Assembly (NCBI GenBank): GCA_963707135.1
Contig: CAVPOY010000013.1
Span: 193,202 to 257,201 of the forward strand
From: JBGSTR01 sp963707135
GTDB lineage: Bacteria > Pseudomonadota > Gammaproteobacteria > Chromatiales > Chromatiaceae
Length of the DNA: 64,000 nucleotides
Direction of reading: 5' to 3'
Positions 56,055 to 63,872 of this stretch are shown one piece after another; position 1 is the first letter of the stretch; every line of letters begins with the position of its first letter. The notes under the pieces are model-generated. The model did no database searches and was not told where the DNA came from. It saw only the letters and a list, made by a program, of their open reading frames with translations. The position numbers and the translations under genes are program-made.

Positions 56055-56126
56055 CCACCCCCTCGCCGGGAAGCACCTTCCCGGCGGGGCGGTGCTTCTT
56101 CGGCCCAACCCAGCAGGAGAAACACC
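56055..56126 (+). promoter_or_regulatory. Structured 5' leader D
   Basis: CCACCCC is followed by hairpin GCCGGGAA-gcacc-TTCCCGGC (56065-56085, 8-bp perfect stem), then GGGGCGG, which can pair back with the CC-A-CCCC tract. The hairpin loop region AAGCACC is also complementary to GGTGCTT at 56091-56097, which allows a pseudoknot. A CAGGAG ribosome site and the next ATG follow. Confidence 0.55.
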
Positions 56127-56556
56127 ATGCACGATTCAACCAAGACCGATCCCCTGACCGAGCTCTTCGGCGAGGTCATCTCCACCTACAGCCGCGCCCA
56201 GGCCCTGGACGACGGCGTCCTCATCGACGCCGGACCCATGGCCCAGGAGGTCGGCTTCCGCTGGCCCGTGGCCATCACCGCGGCGGCTTGGGCCGACTGT
56301 GTGGCATGGACTGACGCCGACAACGCGTGCCAGGTCCATCAGGATCAGACGGGACGCCTGTGGGATGTCCTGTTCATGGCCCACCATGCCGTCCACTCCA
56401 GCCGAAGCGGCGGTGACCGGCTGACCTTTCGAGCTCTACCGCGTACCGCGGGATGGCAGATCGACCCAAGCCGAGATCACCACGCTGAAGCTCATCGCTG
56501 GCCCCGGTGACCAGGGCGAGCCCGTGATCACCATCCTCCTGCCCAACGAGGACTGA
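56127..56556 (+). pseudogene. DUF6573 family ICE protein, one frameshift
   Basis: From the ATG at 56127 the frame reads LTELFGEVISTYSRAQALDD, GVLIDAGPMAQEVGFRWPVA and CQVHQDQTGRLWDVLFMAHH. One surplus T in the TTT at 56427-56429 breaks it. The other phase continues with FELYRVPRDGRSTQAEITTL and GDQGEPVITILLPNED to a stop at 56556, giving about 142 residues. The pattern fits DUF6573, a small family of plasmid and ICE proteins of unknown function. The family is recalled, not searched. Confidence 0.75.
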
Positions 56557-56694
56557 CCCAGCCGGGTTCCCGGCACCTTCCCCTGGCCGCTTGGGTTAAA
56601 GCGGCGCCTCCTTTCGCTCCTTCCCTCGCTCCCGTTTGAAGACCGCTTGACAGGTGCTATTCTCGGGTCCTTCCAAGACACGAGCAGGGCCTGC

Positions 56695-56964
56695 ATGAGC
56701 ATGAAATTCTCCGAGGACGTCGTTCCCCTCACCGACCTCAAGGTCAACCCGGGCCGGGTGGTCAAACACGTGGCCGACGCCCACCGCCCCGTCCTGCTCA
56801 CCAGCCGGGGCCGCGGTGTGGCGGTCGTCCAGTCCGTTTCCGATTACGAGAACGCGGAAGAGGAGCGCGCCTTCATGCGCGCGGTCGTCGCGGGCCTGGC
56901 CGACCTGGAGGCGGGGAGGGAGGTCTCGCTCGCGGACGCGAAGACCCGGCTCGGCCTGAAATAG
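56695..56964 (+). CDS. Phd/YefM-type antitoxin
   Basis: 89 residues from the ATG at 56695 (or the ATG at 56701). The N-terminal PLTDLKVNPGRVVKHVADAH and RPVLLTSRGRGVAVVQSVSD segments are the DNA-binding fold of Phd/YefM antitoxins; the charged C-terminal part should wrap the toxin. It is followed four bases later by a ParE/RelE-type toxin gene. The pair probably stabilises the ICE and represses its own promoter. Confidence 0.88.
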   Translation: MSMKFSEDVVPLTDLKVNPGRVVKHVADAHRPVLLTSRGRGVAVVQSVSDYENAEEERAFMRAVVAGLADLEAGREVSLADAKTRLGLK

Positions 56965-56968
56965 GGCG

Positions 56969-57295
56969 ATGCCGGCCGCCAGGATCAGCTTCGCCGAGTC
57001 CGCCCTCGGCGACCTGGAAGGCATCCGGGGCTGGTACGCGGAAGAAGGCGTCCCGGAGGTCGGCGACCGCCTCGTCTCCGAGATCTTCGAGCGCATCGAT
57101 GTCCTCGCCGATCACCCGGACATCGGGCGCGTCGTCCCCGAGTTCGCCCAACCCTTCCTGCGCGAGCTGATTCACCCACCGTTCCGGATCGTCTACCGTC
57201 ACGACCCAGGGCGGGTGCGCATTGTCCGGGTTTGGCGCAGTGAACGGCTGCTGCGGTTGCCGTCCTCGGAGGTGGCGCAGGACCCCCACGTCTGA
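56969..57295 (+). CDS. ParE/RelE-family toxin
   Basis: 108 residues from the ATG at 56969. Family features: ISFAESALGDLEGIRGWYAE at the N terminus, IDVLADHPDIGRVVPEF, and LIHPPFRIVYRHDPGRVRIV with VWRSERLLRLP at the C terminus. ParE toxins poison DNA gyrase and RelE toxins cut mRNA; the sequence is nearer ParE, but I cannot decide. It is intact and tightly coupled to the antitoxin gene. Confidence 0.88.
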   Translation: MPAARISFAESALGDLEGIRGWYAEEGVPEVGDRLVSEIFERIDVLADHPDIGRVVPEFAQPFLRELIHPPFRIVYRHDPGRVRIVRVWRSERLLRLPSSEVAQDPHV

Positions 57296-57544
57296 GGACC
57301 GGACATCCCAGATCGAGAGCGGCCCGGGCGTGGATCACGGCGGTGACCAGAGGGCCGCGCCGCCTGATCGCTCGGGCGTCCACGGTCAGCTGTCCCCAGA
57401 GTCCCCAGGCCTTGCCCGCCACGGCGAAGCGAGCCCTCTCCAGCTCGCGCAGCCAAGGGCGGGGCCGCCAGCGGCGGCGCCTGTGGACCCCTGGGGGCAG
57501 GTGACAACGCACCGCAGGTCCGCAACGGCATCGGGTCTGCGGAC

Positions 57545-57634
57545 CGCCTGCCAGGCGTGCGCCTGGCGGGCGGCTCGCCACGCGCGAAGCCGCCATCGTC
57601 ACTAGCAGCGCAGCGGGGTAGTGACGATGGCGGC
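57545..57634. other. Two adjacent strong stem-loops
   Basis: CGCCTGCCAGGC-gtgc-GCCTGGCGGGCG (57545-57572) is a 12-bp stem with one G-T pair and a 4-nt loop. It is followed 16 bp later by a perfect 16-bp stem, GCCGCCATCGTCACTA (57589-57604) with TAGTGACGATGGCGGC (57619-57634), around a 14-nt loop. No T run follows. A role as oriT, single-strand initiation site or a recombination site fits better than a terminator. Confidence 0.6.
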
Positions 57635-57731
57635 AGGCCCTGAAACCGTGGCGGCTGCCGCAAGGATTGGCGGGTGACCGGCGCGTGACGCGTTCCTAAA
57701 CTGCGGCCATCGGAATCGCAAGTCCCCGACG

Positions 57732-57762
57732 GTTTTATCCGTGGCCACTGCGGCTCAGTGGC
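57732..57762. repeat. Repeated hairpin motif, copy 2
   Basis: GTTTTATCCGTG precedes the hairpin GCCACTG-cggct-CAGTGGC (57744-57762). It differs at only a few positions from the copy at 54322-54350, about 3.4 kb away in the same orientation. Confidence 0.6.
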
Positions 57763-58231
57763 AGAAGGGCGGCCCGTCCTTGGCGCAAGCCGAACGGGGC
57801 AGCCCGGCAGGGCTCAACCTGCCAACCGAGGCATCGCGGACCGCGCGACGATGCCGCGACCCTCGGGTCGCCGGTCCTCCTTCCACCCAGCCGAGCGCAA
57901 CGCCGGCACTCCGTCGCGGGCATCGCCCGCACTTCCGAGAAGCCCGCCATCGGAGACGCCAGCGGCGTCGTTCGATCAAGGCTGTCCTTTCCACCCACGC
58001 GGATTCGAATCCGCACAACTGAAACGGAGGTCAACACCCGTATCGACCCAAGCCCGAGAAGGGCGCGTTGGTCCGCGTCGGACCCATCCCAACAGGGAGA
58101 ACCGGCGTTGCCTGCAACCAGGCACCTTCAGGTTGAACGGGAGTGGTGTCCCGTGACCCTTGCCGCGCGAGCGGATCCGGACGGCTGCGGCCTACGGATG
58201 GTCAGAAACACTTACCAGAACCGAGAACACC

Positions 58232-59098
58232 GTGCGCGACCTGAACCACCAACTCAAGGAGCTGTGCCGGCGCAACCGCGACGGCAGCCACGCCACTCAG
58301 CGCGACCGCGAGCGCATCCTCAGTCTGATCGCCGACCAGCTCCACACCCTCGGTTTCCGGGGCATGAGCTCCGGATCATTGAAGCCGAAGCATGTCGAGG
58401 CCCTGCTTGGCCAATGGCAACGGGAGGACCTCTCGGTCGGGACCATCAAGAACCGCCTGGCAGCGCTGCGCTGGTGGGCGCAGAAGGTGGACCGTCAGAA
58501 CGTCATCGCCCGCTCCAACGCCCACTACGGTATCCCGGAGCGGCGCTTTGTCGCCGACGGCTCGAAGGCCAGGACCGTCGAGGAGACGGACCTGGACAAG
58601 GTCCGAGACCCGCATGTCCGCATGAGCCTCGAGCTGCAGCGCGCCTTCGGCCTGCGCCGAGAGGAGGCGATCAAGTTCTCCCCCAGCTACGCGGACCAGG
58701 GCGATCACCTGCTGCTGAAGGCCTCCTGGACCAAGGGCGGCAAGGCACGGTCGGTCCCCGTGCGAACCGCTGAACAGCGCGAGGTCCTGGACCGGGCACA
58801 CCGCGTCGCCGGCCGCGGCTCGCTGATCCCCGCCGAGCGCAACTACCGCCAGCAACTGCGCGTCTACGAGCGCCACACCGCCAACGCCGGACTCTCCAAG
58901 CTCCACGGTCTCCGACATCAGTACGCGCAGGATCGCTATGCGGAGCTGACCGGCTGGAAGGCCCCGGCCGCCGGCGGTCCTTCGGCCAAGGCCCTCAGCG
59001 CCGAGCAGCGGGTGTTGGACCGGGAGGCGCGGCTGACCATCAGCCGGGAGCTGGGGCACGAGCGCGAGCAGATCAGTGCGGCCTATCTGGGCCGGTAG
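58232..59098 (+). CDS. Tyrosine recombinase / phage-type integrase
   Basis: 288 residues from the GTG at 58232, chosen because family members start (M/V)RDLNxQLKxL. The N-terminal part (LGFRGMSSGSLKPKHVEALL, VGTIKNRLAALRWWAQKV) is an Arm/core-binding domain. The catalytic part has Arg in AFGLRREEAIKF, Lys in WTKGGKARSVP, HGLRHQYAQDRYA (H-x-x-R), and ELGHEREQISAAYLGR with His and the Tyr nucleophile. This is the phage-integrase N/integrase_1 type often internal to ICEs and not the one that targets the tRNA. It is intact. Confidence 0.88.
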   Translation: MRDLNHQLKELCRRNRDGSHATQRDRERILSLIADQLHTLGFRGMSSGSLKPKHVEALLGQWQREDLSVGTIKNRLAALRWWAQKVDRQNVIARSNAHYGIPERRFVADGSKARTVEETDLDKVRDPHVRMSLELQRAFGLRREEAIKFSPSYADQGDHLLLKASWTKGGKARSVPVRTAEQREVLDRAHRVAGRGSLIPAERNYRQQLRVYERHTANAGLSKLHGLRHQYAQDRYAELTGWKAPAAGGPSAKALSAEQRVLDREARLTISRELGHEREQISAAYLGR

Positions 59099-59118
59099 GC
59101 GCCCGTCGACGCTCGGAG

Positions 59119-59629
59119 CTATGACCGACGATTCAGCCCCCGTTGAATGGTTCCCCGACCGAACTTGTCCCGGATGGCATCGAGGGTCGCGTCGAGCCGA
59201 TCCTGTTCGGGGTGGGGCCGAGGCGCTTCCGCACCGAAGAGATCACCCTGCAGACCCGAGTCGGCCTCCCAGCCGGAAAGACCCACGCCGATCAGGCGCA
59301 CGGCTTTGCCGGACCAGGGCCCGGACTGGAAAAGTGCCCACGCGGCCCGAAAGAGCTCGACGTCGCTCGCCGTCGGAACGGCGAGCGTGCGGGATCGGGT
59401 GTGAGTCTCGAACGGGTGAAGGCGGATCTTCAGGGTGACCACCAACCCTTTGAGATCCTGATGACGGGCCAGGTAGCCGACTTCCTGAGCCGCCCAGCGC
59501 AGGGTGTCGCGCAGGACCTCGGGGTCGCTGACATCCTCGGCGAAGGTGGTCTCCTTGGAGATCGACTTGCGTTGGGTGGCGGGGTAGACGTGGTCGTCGG
59601 CGATCCCGCGCGCCTGCAGGTGGACCTGG
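59119..59629 (-). pseudogene. Y-family DNA polymerase (DinB/UmuC-like), 5'-truncated
   Basis: The minus strand encodes about 169 C-terminal residues of a Y-family polymerase. The segments ATQRKSISKETTFAEDVSDP, LKGLVVTLKIRLHPFETHTR and VRLIGVGLSGWEADSGLQGD are the little-finger domain. The catalytic palm and fingers are absent because homology stops exactly at 59630, where the IS21-family end begins. No start codon suits the remnant, so it is dead. The missing 5' half may lie beyond the IS to the right of the window. Confidence 0.85.
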
Positions 59630-59844
59630 TGTCAAGCGACACCAGGAATTGACCCCCTGGCGACACGAACAAATGACCCCCGTGGTTTACCTGGTGATGG
59701 GTGGATTCGCTCTCAGGCGCCGACGGGTCCGAGCCCCGTAAGGAGCCCGTAGGGCGACTGGGTGTGACCGGCATGTCAGCCGGCTAGCTGGTGCAAGTCC
59801 AGCCATGGCCCTGGGAGCGGGGAACATGTAGGCGAAGGCAAGGG

Positions 59845-60429
59845 TGCCCGAAGAAACTCCCTCCCGTCCTCACGGAAGAGGAGGCTGGCGGGGTGCTATT
59901 GGGAGGGAGCCAATGAGGGATCCGAAGGAAGCCGGAGTCCGAATTCGCCACCTGAGCGAGAGCGAACCTTCGTTGAGGCAGACAGGGACGGGCGAGGTGC
60001 CCCGGACCGCCGAAGCCCGAAACGCTCCACGTAAGTCCCTGTAGGTATAGAAGGCAGGTGGGCGAAGACAGAGGCGACTGACTTACCCGGTGAAGGGCCG
60101 CCGATCCTGGGTCGGTGTAACTACGACACTTTAAGCCCTAAGCGGCGCGGAGACGTGACACGCGATGGGACGGGGGCCTGCAGACGAAGCCGTAGTAATC
60201 GTAAAGCCCGGTGCCGAGGAAGCTGCGGCGACGTAGCCGAGGGTAAAACACCGGGTCAGCGGCACGGACGTCGGAGGTGAAGGGCGGAACACGTAAGCGG
60301 TTTTGGAGAGACATGAGAGACCGTGCGGACGAGATCGGCCCGAAGGGGAGCCGAGGTCGGGGCGAGACGTAGACATCGCCGAAGCGACAACGGTGCAGAT
60401 CGTCGAAGGCCGTACGCGAACGGAGTGAC
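59845..60429 (+). other. Intron RNA 5' domains, non-coding
   Basis: The 585 bp between the intron 5' end region and the reverse-transcriptase start are the structured domains I-IV of the intron RNA. No protein gene is present. GC-rich complementary segments are abundant, as expected, but I have not folded them. Confidence 0.6.
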
Positions 60430-61743
60430 ATGGTTCGACGAGACCTATTGACCGACGAGCGAAGACTCTTCGAGGAGCTGTGCACAACCGAACGGTTGAG
60501 CGCAGGTTTTCACAGCGTGAAGAAGAATAAGGGAAGCCCCGGCGTGGACGGAGTGACCATCGCCGAGTTCGACGCGCGCTTGGACGAAGAGCTGGGCCGG
60601 CTGAAGGCGGAGCTGGAGAGCTGGACCTACGAACCCTCACCGGTGCGGCGGGTGGAGATCCCCAAACCCGGTGGGCGCGGCACCCGCAAGCTCGGGGTGC
60701 CGACGGTGCGCGACCGGGTCGTGCAAGCGACCCTCAAGCACCTGCTGGAGCCGATCTTCGAGCCGACGTTCTCCGCCCACAGCTACGGCTTCCGCCCCGG
60801 GCGCAGCCAGCATCAAGCGGTGACGGCGGCACGCGAGATCGTGGCCGAAGGCAAGCCCTACGTCGTGGATCTGGATTTGGCGCAGTTCTTCGACCGAATC
60901 CACCACGACCGGTTAGTCGCCCGCGTCGGCAAGCGGATCCCGGACATGCGCATCCTGCGCCTGATCGGGATGACCCTGCGCAGCGGCGTGATGGCCGACG
61001 GCCTGATGAGCCCCACCACGGAAGGAACCGTGCAAGGCAGCCCGTTGAGCCCCCTGCTCAGCAATATCGTCCTCGACGAGCTAGACCGGGAGCTGGAGCG
61101 GCGGGGCCTTGCATTTTGCCGGTTCGCCGACGACTGCAACATCTTCGTGAGGACGCCGAAGGCGGCCGAACGGGTGATGGCGAGCGTCGGCGGATACATC
61201 GAGACGAGACTCAAATTGGTAGTCAACCGCGAGAAGAGCCAAGTGGCCCGATCCGACCGGGTCAAATTCCTCGGCTTCACCATTGTCGGCGAGACGATCG
61301 CGATCGCCCACAAAGCCCTGCAAGGGGCGATGGTCAAGGTCAAGGAGCTGACCCCGCGCGGCACCCATTTGAGGCTGGAAGAGAGTGTCGAGCGGATCAA
61401 CCGCTGGTACGTTGGCTGGGCGAGCTACTTCGCCCTGACCAACTACCCGGCGCAGCTGCACAAGATCGAAGCCCATATTCGGCGACGCTTGCGCTCCCGC
61501 TTGGTCGACCAACAGAAGAACCGGCGCAATCTCTCTCGCAAACTGACCCAGCGTGGCGTGCCACGCCGTCAGGCGGCAGCGGCGGTGTTCTCCCACCGAG
61601 GTCGCTGGGCCTTGTCGAACACCCGCGCGGTGACCAAGGCATACCCCAACGGCTGGTTCATTGCCGTCATGGGACAGGCAATTCGCTCCGACAGGAAGCT
61701 ACCGCATTGGTTTGACGTCGAACGGTGGATACGCCTTGCGTGA
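60430..61743 (+). CDS. ltrA: Group II intron reverse transcriptase/maturase
   Basis: 437 residues. Reverse transcriptase motifs in order: FHSVKKNKGSPGVDGVTIAE, YEPSPVRRVEIPKPGGRGTR, RDRVVQATLKHLLEPIFEPT, SYGFRPGRSQHQA, VVDLDLAQFFDRIHHDRL, EGTVQGSPLSPLLSNIVLDE, and the catalytic CRFADDCNIF (FADD rather than YADD). A maturase X-type domain follows (INRWYVGWASYFALTNYPAQ). There is no HNH endonuclease domain. The protein aids splicing and retrohoming of the intron. It ends just before domain V. Confidence 0.93.
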   Translation: MVRRDLLTDERRLFEELCTTERLSAGFHSVKKNKGSPGVDGVTIAEFDARLDEELGRLKAELESWTYEPSPVRRVEIPKPGGRGTRKLGVPTVRDRVVQATLKHLLEPIFEPTFSAHSYGFRPGRSQHQAVTAAREIVAEGKPYVVDLDLAQFFDRIHHDRLVARVGKRIPDMRILRLIGMTLRSGVMADGLMSPTTEGTVQGSPLSPLLSNIVLDELDRELERRGLAFCRFADDCNIFVRTPKAAERVMASVGGYIETRLKLVVNREKSQVARSDRVKFLGFTIVGETIAIAHKALQGAMVKVKELTPRGTHLRLEESVERINRWYVGWASYFALTNYPAQLHKIEAHIRRRLRSRLVDQQKNRRNLSRKLTQRGVPRRQAAAAVFSHRGRWALSNTRAVTKAYPNGWFIAVMGQAIRSDRKLPHWFDVERWIRLA

Positions 61744-62616
61744 AGAGCCGTGTACGGACCCGTACGCACGGTTCTGTGGGCAGACGGGGCTTCGGCCCCT
61801 CTGACCCGATAGCGGCGCGGACCCGTCGGCGCGCGCTGTCGCCCCGGGAGCGACTGCGAGCAGGCCAGAGCGGCGTTTCTCGCGCAGGCGATAGCTGTCC
61901 CCGCGGATCGTGACCACGTGGCTGTGGTGCAGGAGACGGTCGAGGATGGCGGTGGCCACCACCGGATCGCCGAAGACCTCGCCCCATTCGCCGACGCTGC
62001 GATTGGAGGTGACCAGGAGGCTGCCGCGCTCGTAACGCCGGGAGACGAGCTGGAAGAACAGGTGCGCGGCATGCGCCTCCAACGGCAGGTAGCCGAGCTC
62101 GTCGACGATCAGGAGCTTGGGTTTGCTGTAGTGGCTCAGTCGCTCGTCCAGACGGCCTTGGGCGTGTGCCTGGCTGAGCGCGGTCATCAACGCCGTGGCG
62201 GTGGTGAACAGCACCGAGTAGCCGCGTTCGATGGCCGCGCGCCCGAGGGCGACGGCCAGGTGTGTCTTGCCGACTCCGGGTGGGCCGAGCAGCAGCACGT
62301 CATCGCCGTTGGCGATCCAGCGCCCGGTGGCCAGCTCGCGCATCTGCCCGGCGTCCACCGCCGGTTGTGCCTGGTAGTCGAAGCCCTCGAGGGTGCGCAC
62401 GTAGGGAAACTTGGCGATGGACAGCCCCATGCGAATGCGCCGCTGGTCTTTGTGGGCGATCTCGGCTTCGCACAGGTACGCGAGTGCCTCGCGCAGGTTC
62501 ATCTCGCCACGGGCGGCCTCCTCGAGCAGGCTGTCGAGGCGCTCGCGCATGGCGGTGAGCTTCAGGCGCGTGAGCATGGCGTCGAGACGTTCGGGGTCGT
62601 AGGTGATCGTGCTCAT
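61699..62616 (-). pseudogene. istB: IS21 helper ATPase IstB, 3' end interrupted by the intron
   Basis: From the ATG at 62616 (overlapping the istA stop) the frame encodes the IstB/DnaC-like ATPase: Walker A LLLGPPGVGKTHLAVALGRA, Walker B KLLIVDELGYLPLEAHAAHL, and LLVTSNRSVGEWGEVFGDPV. After RLREKRRSGLLAVAPGATAR the reading frame enters antisense intron sequence and stops at 61699 (305 residues). Without the intron it would end 16 residues beyond the insertion site, at 59713. Only the extreme C terminus is changed, so some activity could remain. IstB assists the IstA transposase. Confidence 0.88.
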
Positions 62617-63872
62617 GACCAACCTCCGCCAACGATGGTCTCGTAGTGGCTCAAGGGGCGCAGCAGCTCGGATGGCGGCGGTGGCAGGGGTGAGGCCTCG
62701 GGTGATGGCCGCGGGTGCTCGGGCCGCTGGCTCCAGGCGCCGACGATGCCTTCGAGGTGGGCGTGTTGGATGCTGCGCTGGCGTTGCCCCGCACTCTGCG
62801 GGTGCTCGGCCAGCGCCTGCTCGCCGTGGTAGATGCGCACCTGCTGCCCGGCGACCAGGACACGCACGTGGTGGCCGATCCATTTCCAGGGCACGCTGTA
62901 GCGGTTGGTGTCGACCTCCACGCAGGCATCGCTGTGCACCCGCCGTGTGAGCTCGCGCTGCTGTTCGAACGGTGGCTTGCCGTCCAGGGGCCGAAGCGCG
63001 GCGGCCTCGCCGGCGCGAAACCGATCGGTGGGGCGCTCGCCGGTGGTGCCGTGGATGCGCACATCGGCGACCTCGCGCATCCACGCCTGCAGGTGGGCCT
63101 CCAGCGCCGTCCAGCTCTGGAAATGCCGCCCGGCGATGGCGTTGCCTTTGACGTAGCCCACACCGTTCTCGTCTTTGCCTTTGGTGCGCGCCCGATACGG
63201 GGCACAGGCCTGCGGGCGCACGCCCCAGTAGCGGCAGAAGGCATGGAAGCGCTCGTTGTAGCGCACCTCTCGGGTCGCGACGTCATGATGCTCGACCAGC
63301 GCCCGGGCGTTGTCGAGCAGCACCCGCTCGGGCACTCCGGCGAAGTGCGCGAAGGCCGCTTCGATCCCCCGCAGCCAACTGCTTTGGCGCTGGTTGTCGA
63401 AGGCCATGACGAAGTTGCGCCGCGAGTAGCCCAGCGTGGCCACGAACAGGTGCACCCGGACCTGCTCGCCGCCGATCCACACCCGCTTCTCGCCAAAGTC
63501 GATCTGCATCTGCTCCCCCGGTGCGGTCTCAAAGCGCACCGTTGCTCGTGCCTCGGCCGCCAGCTCCCGGCGCCACGGCTCAACCGCCCGCTCCACCGTG
63601 CGCAACGAGACCGCGATGCTGTGCTCGGCCTCTAACTCCTGGCGGACCACCTCGGCATTGCCTCGATGACGGCGAAAACGCTCCTCGAGCCAGCCCTCCA
63701 TGCCGGCCAGCCGCGAGCCCCGCTCGGGGCGGCGGTAGGCTACCCAACCGCCCTCGGCCAAGTAGCGCTTGACCGTGTTTCGACTCACCCCAAGCTCCCC
63801 GGCGATCCTTCGCGTCCCCCAGCCCTGCTCGTGTAATTTCCGCATCGCTGCGACCTCCTCAGGCTCGCGCAT
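62613..63872 (-). CDS. istA: IS21-family transposase IstA
   Basis: 419 residues from the ATG at 63872 (GAGGGGAG upstream). An N-terminal helix-turn-helix (RKLHEQGWGTRRIAGELGVS) binds the ends. The DDE core has Asp in MQIDFGEKRV, Asp in RVLLDNARALVEHH and Glu in KGKDENGVGYVKGNA. A C-terminal domain (VEVDTNRYSVPWKWIGHHVR) follows. It catalyses transposition together with IstB. The two genes overlap by four bases. It is intact. Confidence 0.93.
   Translation of the reverse strand: MREPEEVAAMRKLHEQGWGTRRIAGELGVSRNTVKRYLAEGGWVAYRRPERGSRLAGMEGWLEERFRRHRGNAEVVRQELEAEHSIAVSLRTVERAVEPWRRELAAEARATVRFETAPGEQMQIDFGEKRVWIGGEQVRVHLFVATLGYSRRNFVMAFDNQRQSSWLRGIEAAFAHFAGVPERVLLDNARALVEHHDVATREVRYNERFHAFCRYWGVRPQACAPYRARTKGKDENGVGYVKGNAIAGRHFQSWTALEAHLQAWMREVADVRIHGTTGERPTDRFRAGEAAALRPLDGKPPFEQQRELTRRVHSDACVEVDTNRYSVPWKWIGHHVRVLVAGQQVRIYHGEQALAEHPQSAGQRQRSIQHAHLEGIVGAWSQRPEHPRPSPEASPLPPPPSELLRPLSHYETIVGGGWS

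Larger units (their letters stand above)
57296..58231. other. Long non-coding ICE region with hairpins
   Basis: Over 930 bp lie between the toxin and the recombinase start with no coding frame I trust. The region holds two strong adjacent hairpins (57545-57634), the second copy of the repeated hairpin motif (57732-57762), and a small hairpin CGGGA/TCCCG at 58138-58153 close to the recombinase gene. It is a candidate for a transfer origin, single-strand origin or structured RNA. Confidence 0.5.
59762..61810 (+). mobile_element. Group II intron inserted antisense in istB
   Basis: The intron starts with the consensus GTGTG at 59762 and ends in AT at 61810. Domain V is clear at 61745-61775 (GAGCCGTGTACGG-acc-CGTACGCACGGTTCT) and domain VI follows. 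A reverse transcriptase gene lies inside. Removing 59762-61810 joins istB into one uninterrupted frame of 284 residues ending at 59713, which supports both boundaries. The intron is opposite in strand to istB, so it cannot be spliced from istB mRNA. Confidence 0.85.

Noticed and set aside
57222..58156. Several 90-200 residue open frames on both strands between toxin and recombinase
   Set aside because: Overlapping in many frames, with biased Arg/Pro/Ala composition, no ribosome sites and no recognisable family.
59844..60420. Small open frames ahead of the intron reverse transcriptase
   Set aside because: This is the folded RNA part of a group II intron; the translations are arginine/proline-rich noise.
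62617..63084. N-terminal extension of istB to about 461 residues
   Set aside because: The added part is the istA gene read in the wrong phase. The ATG at 62616 overlaps the istA stop in the usual IS21 manner.
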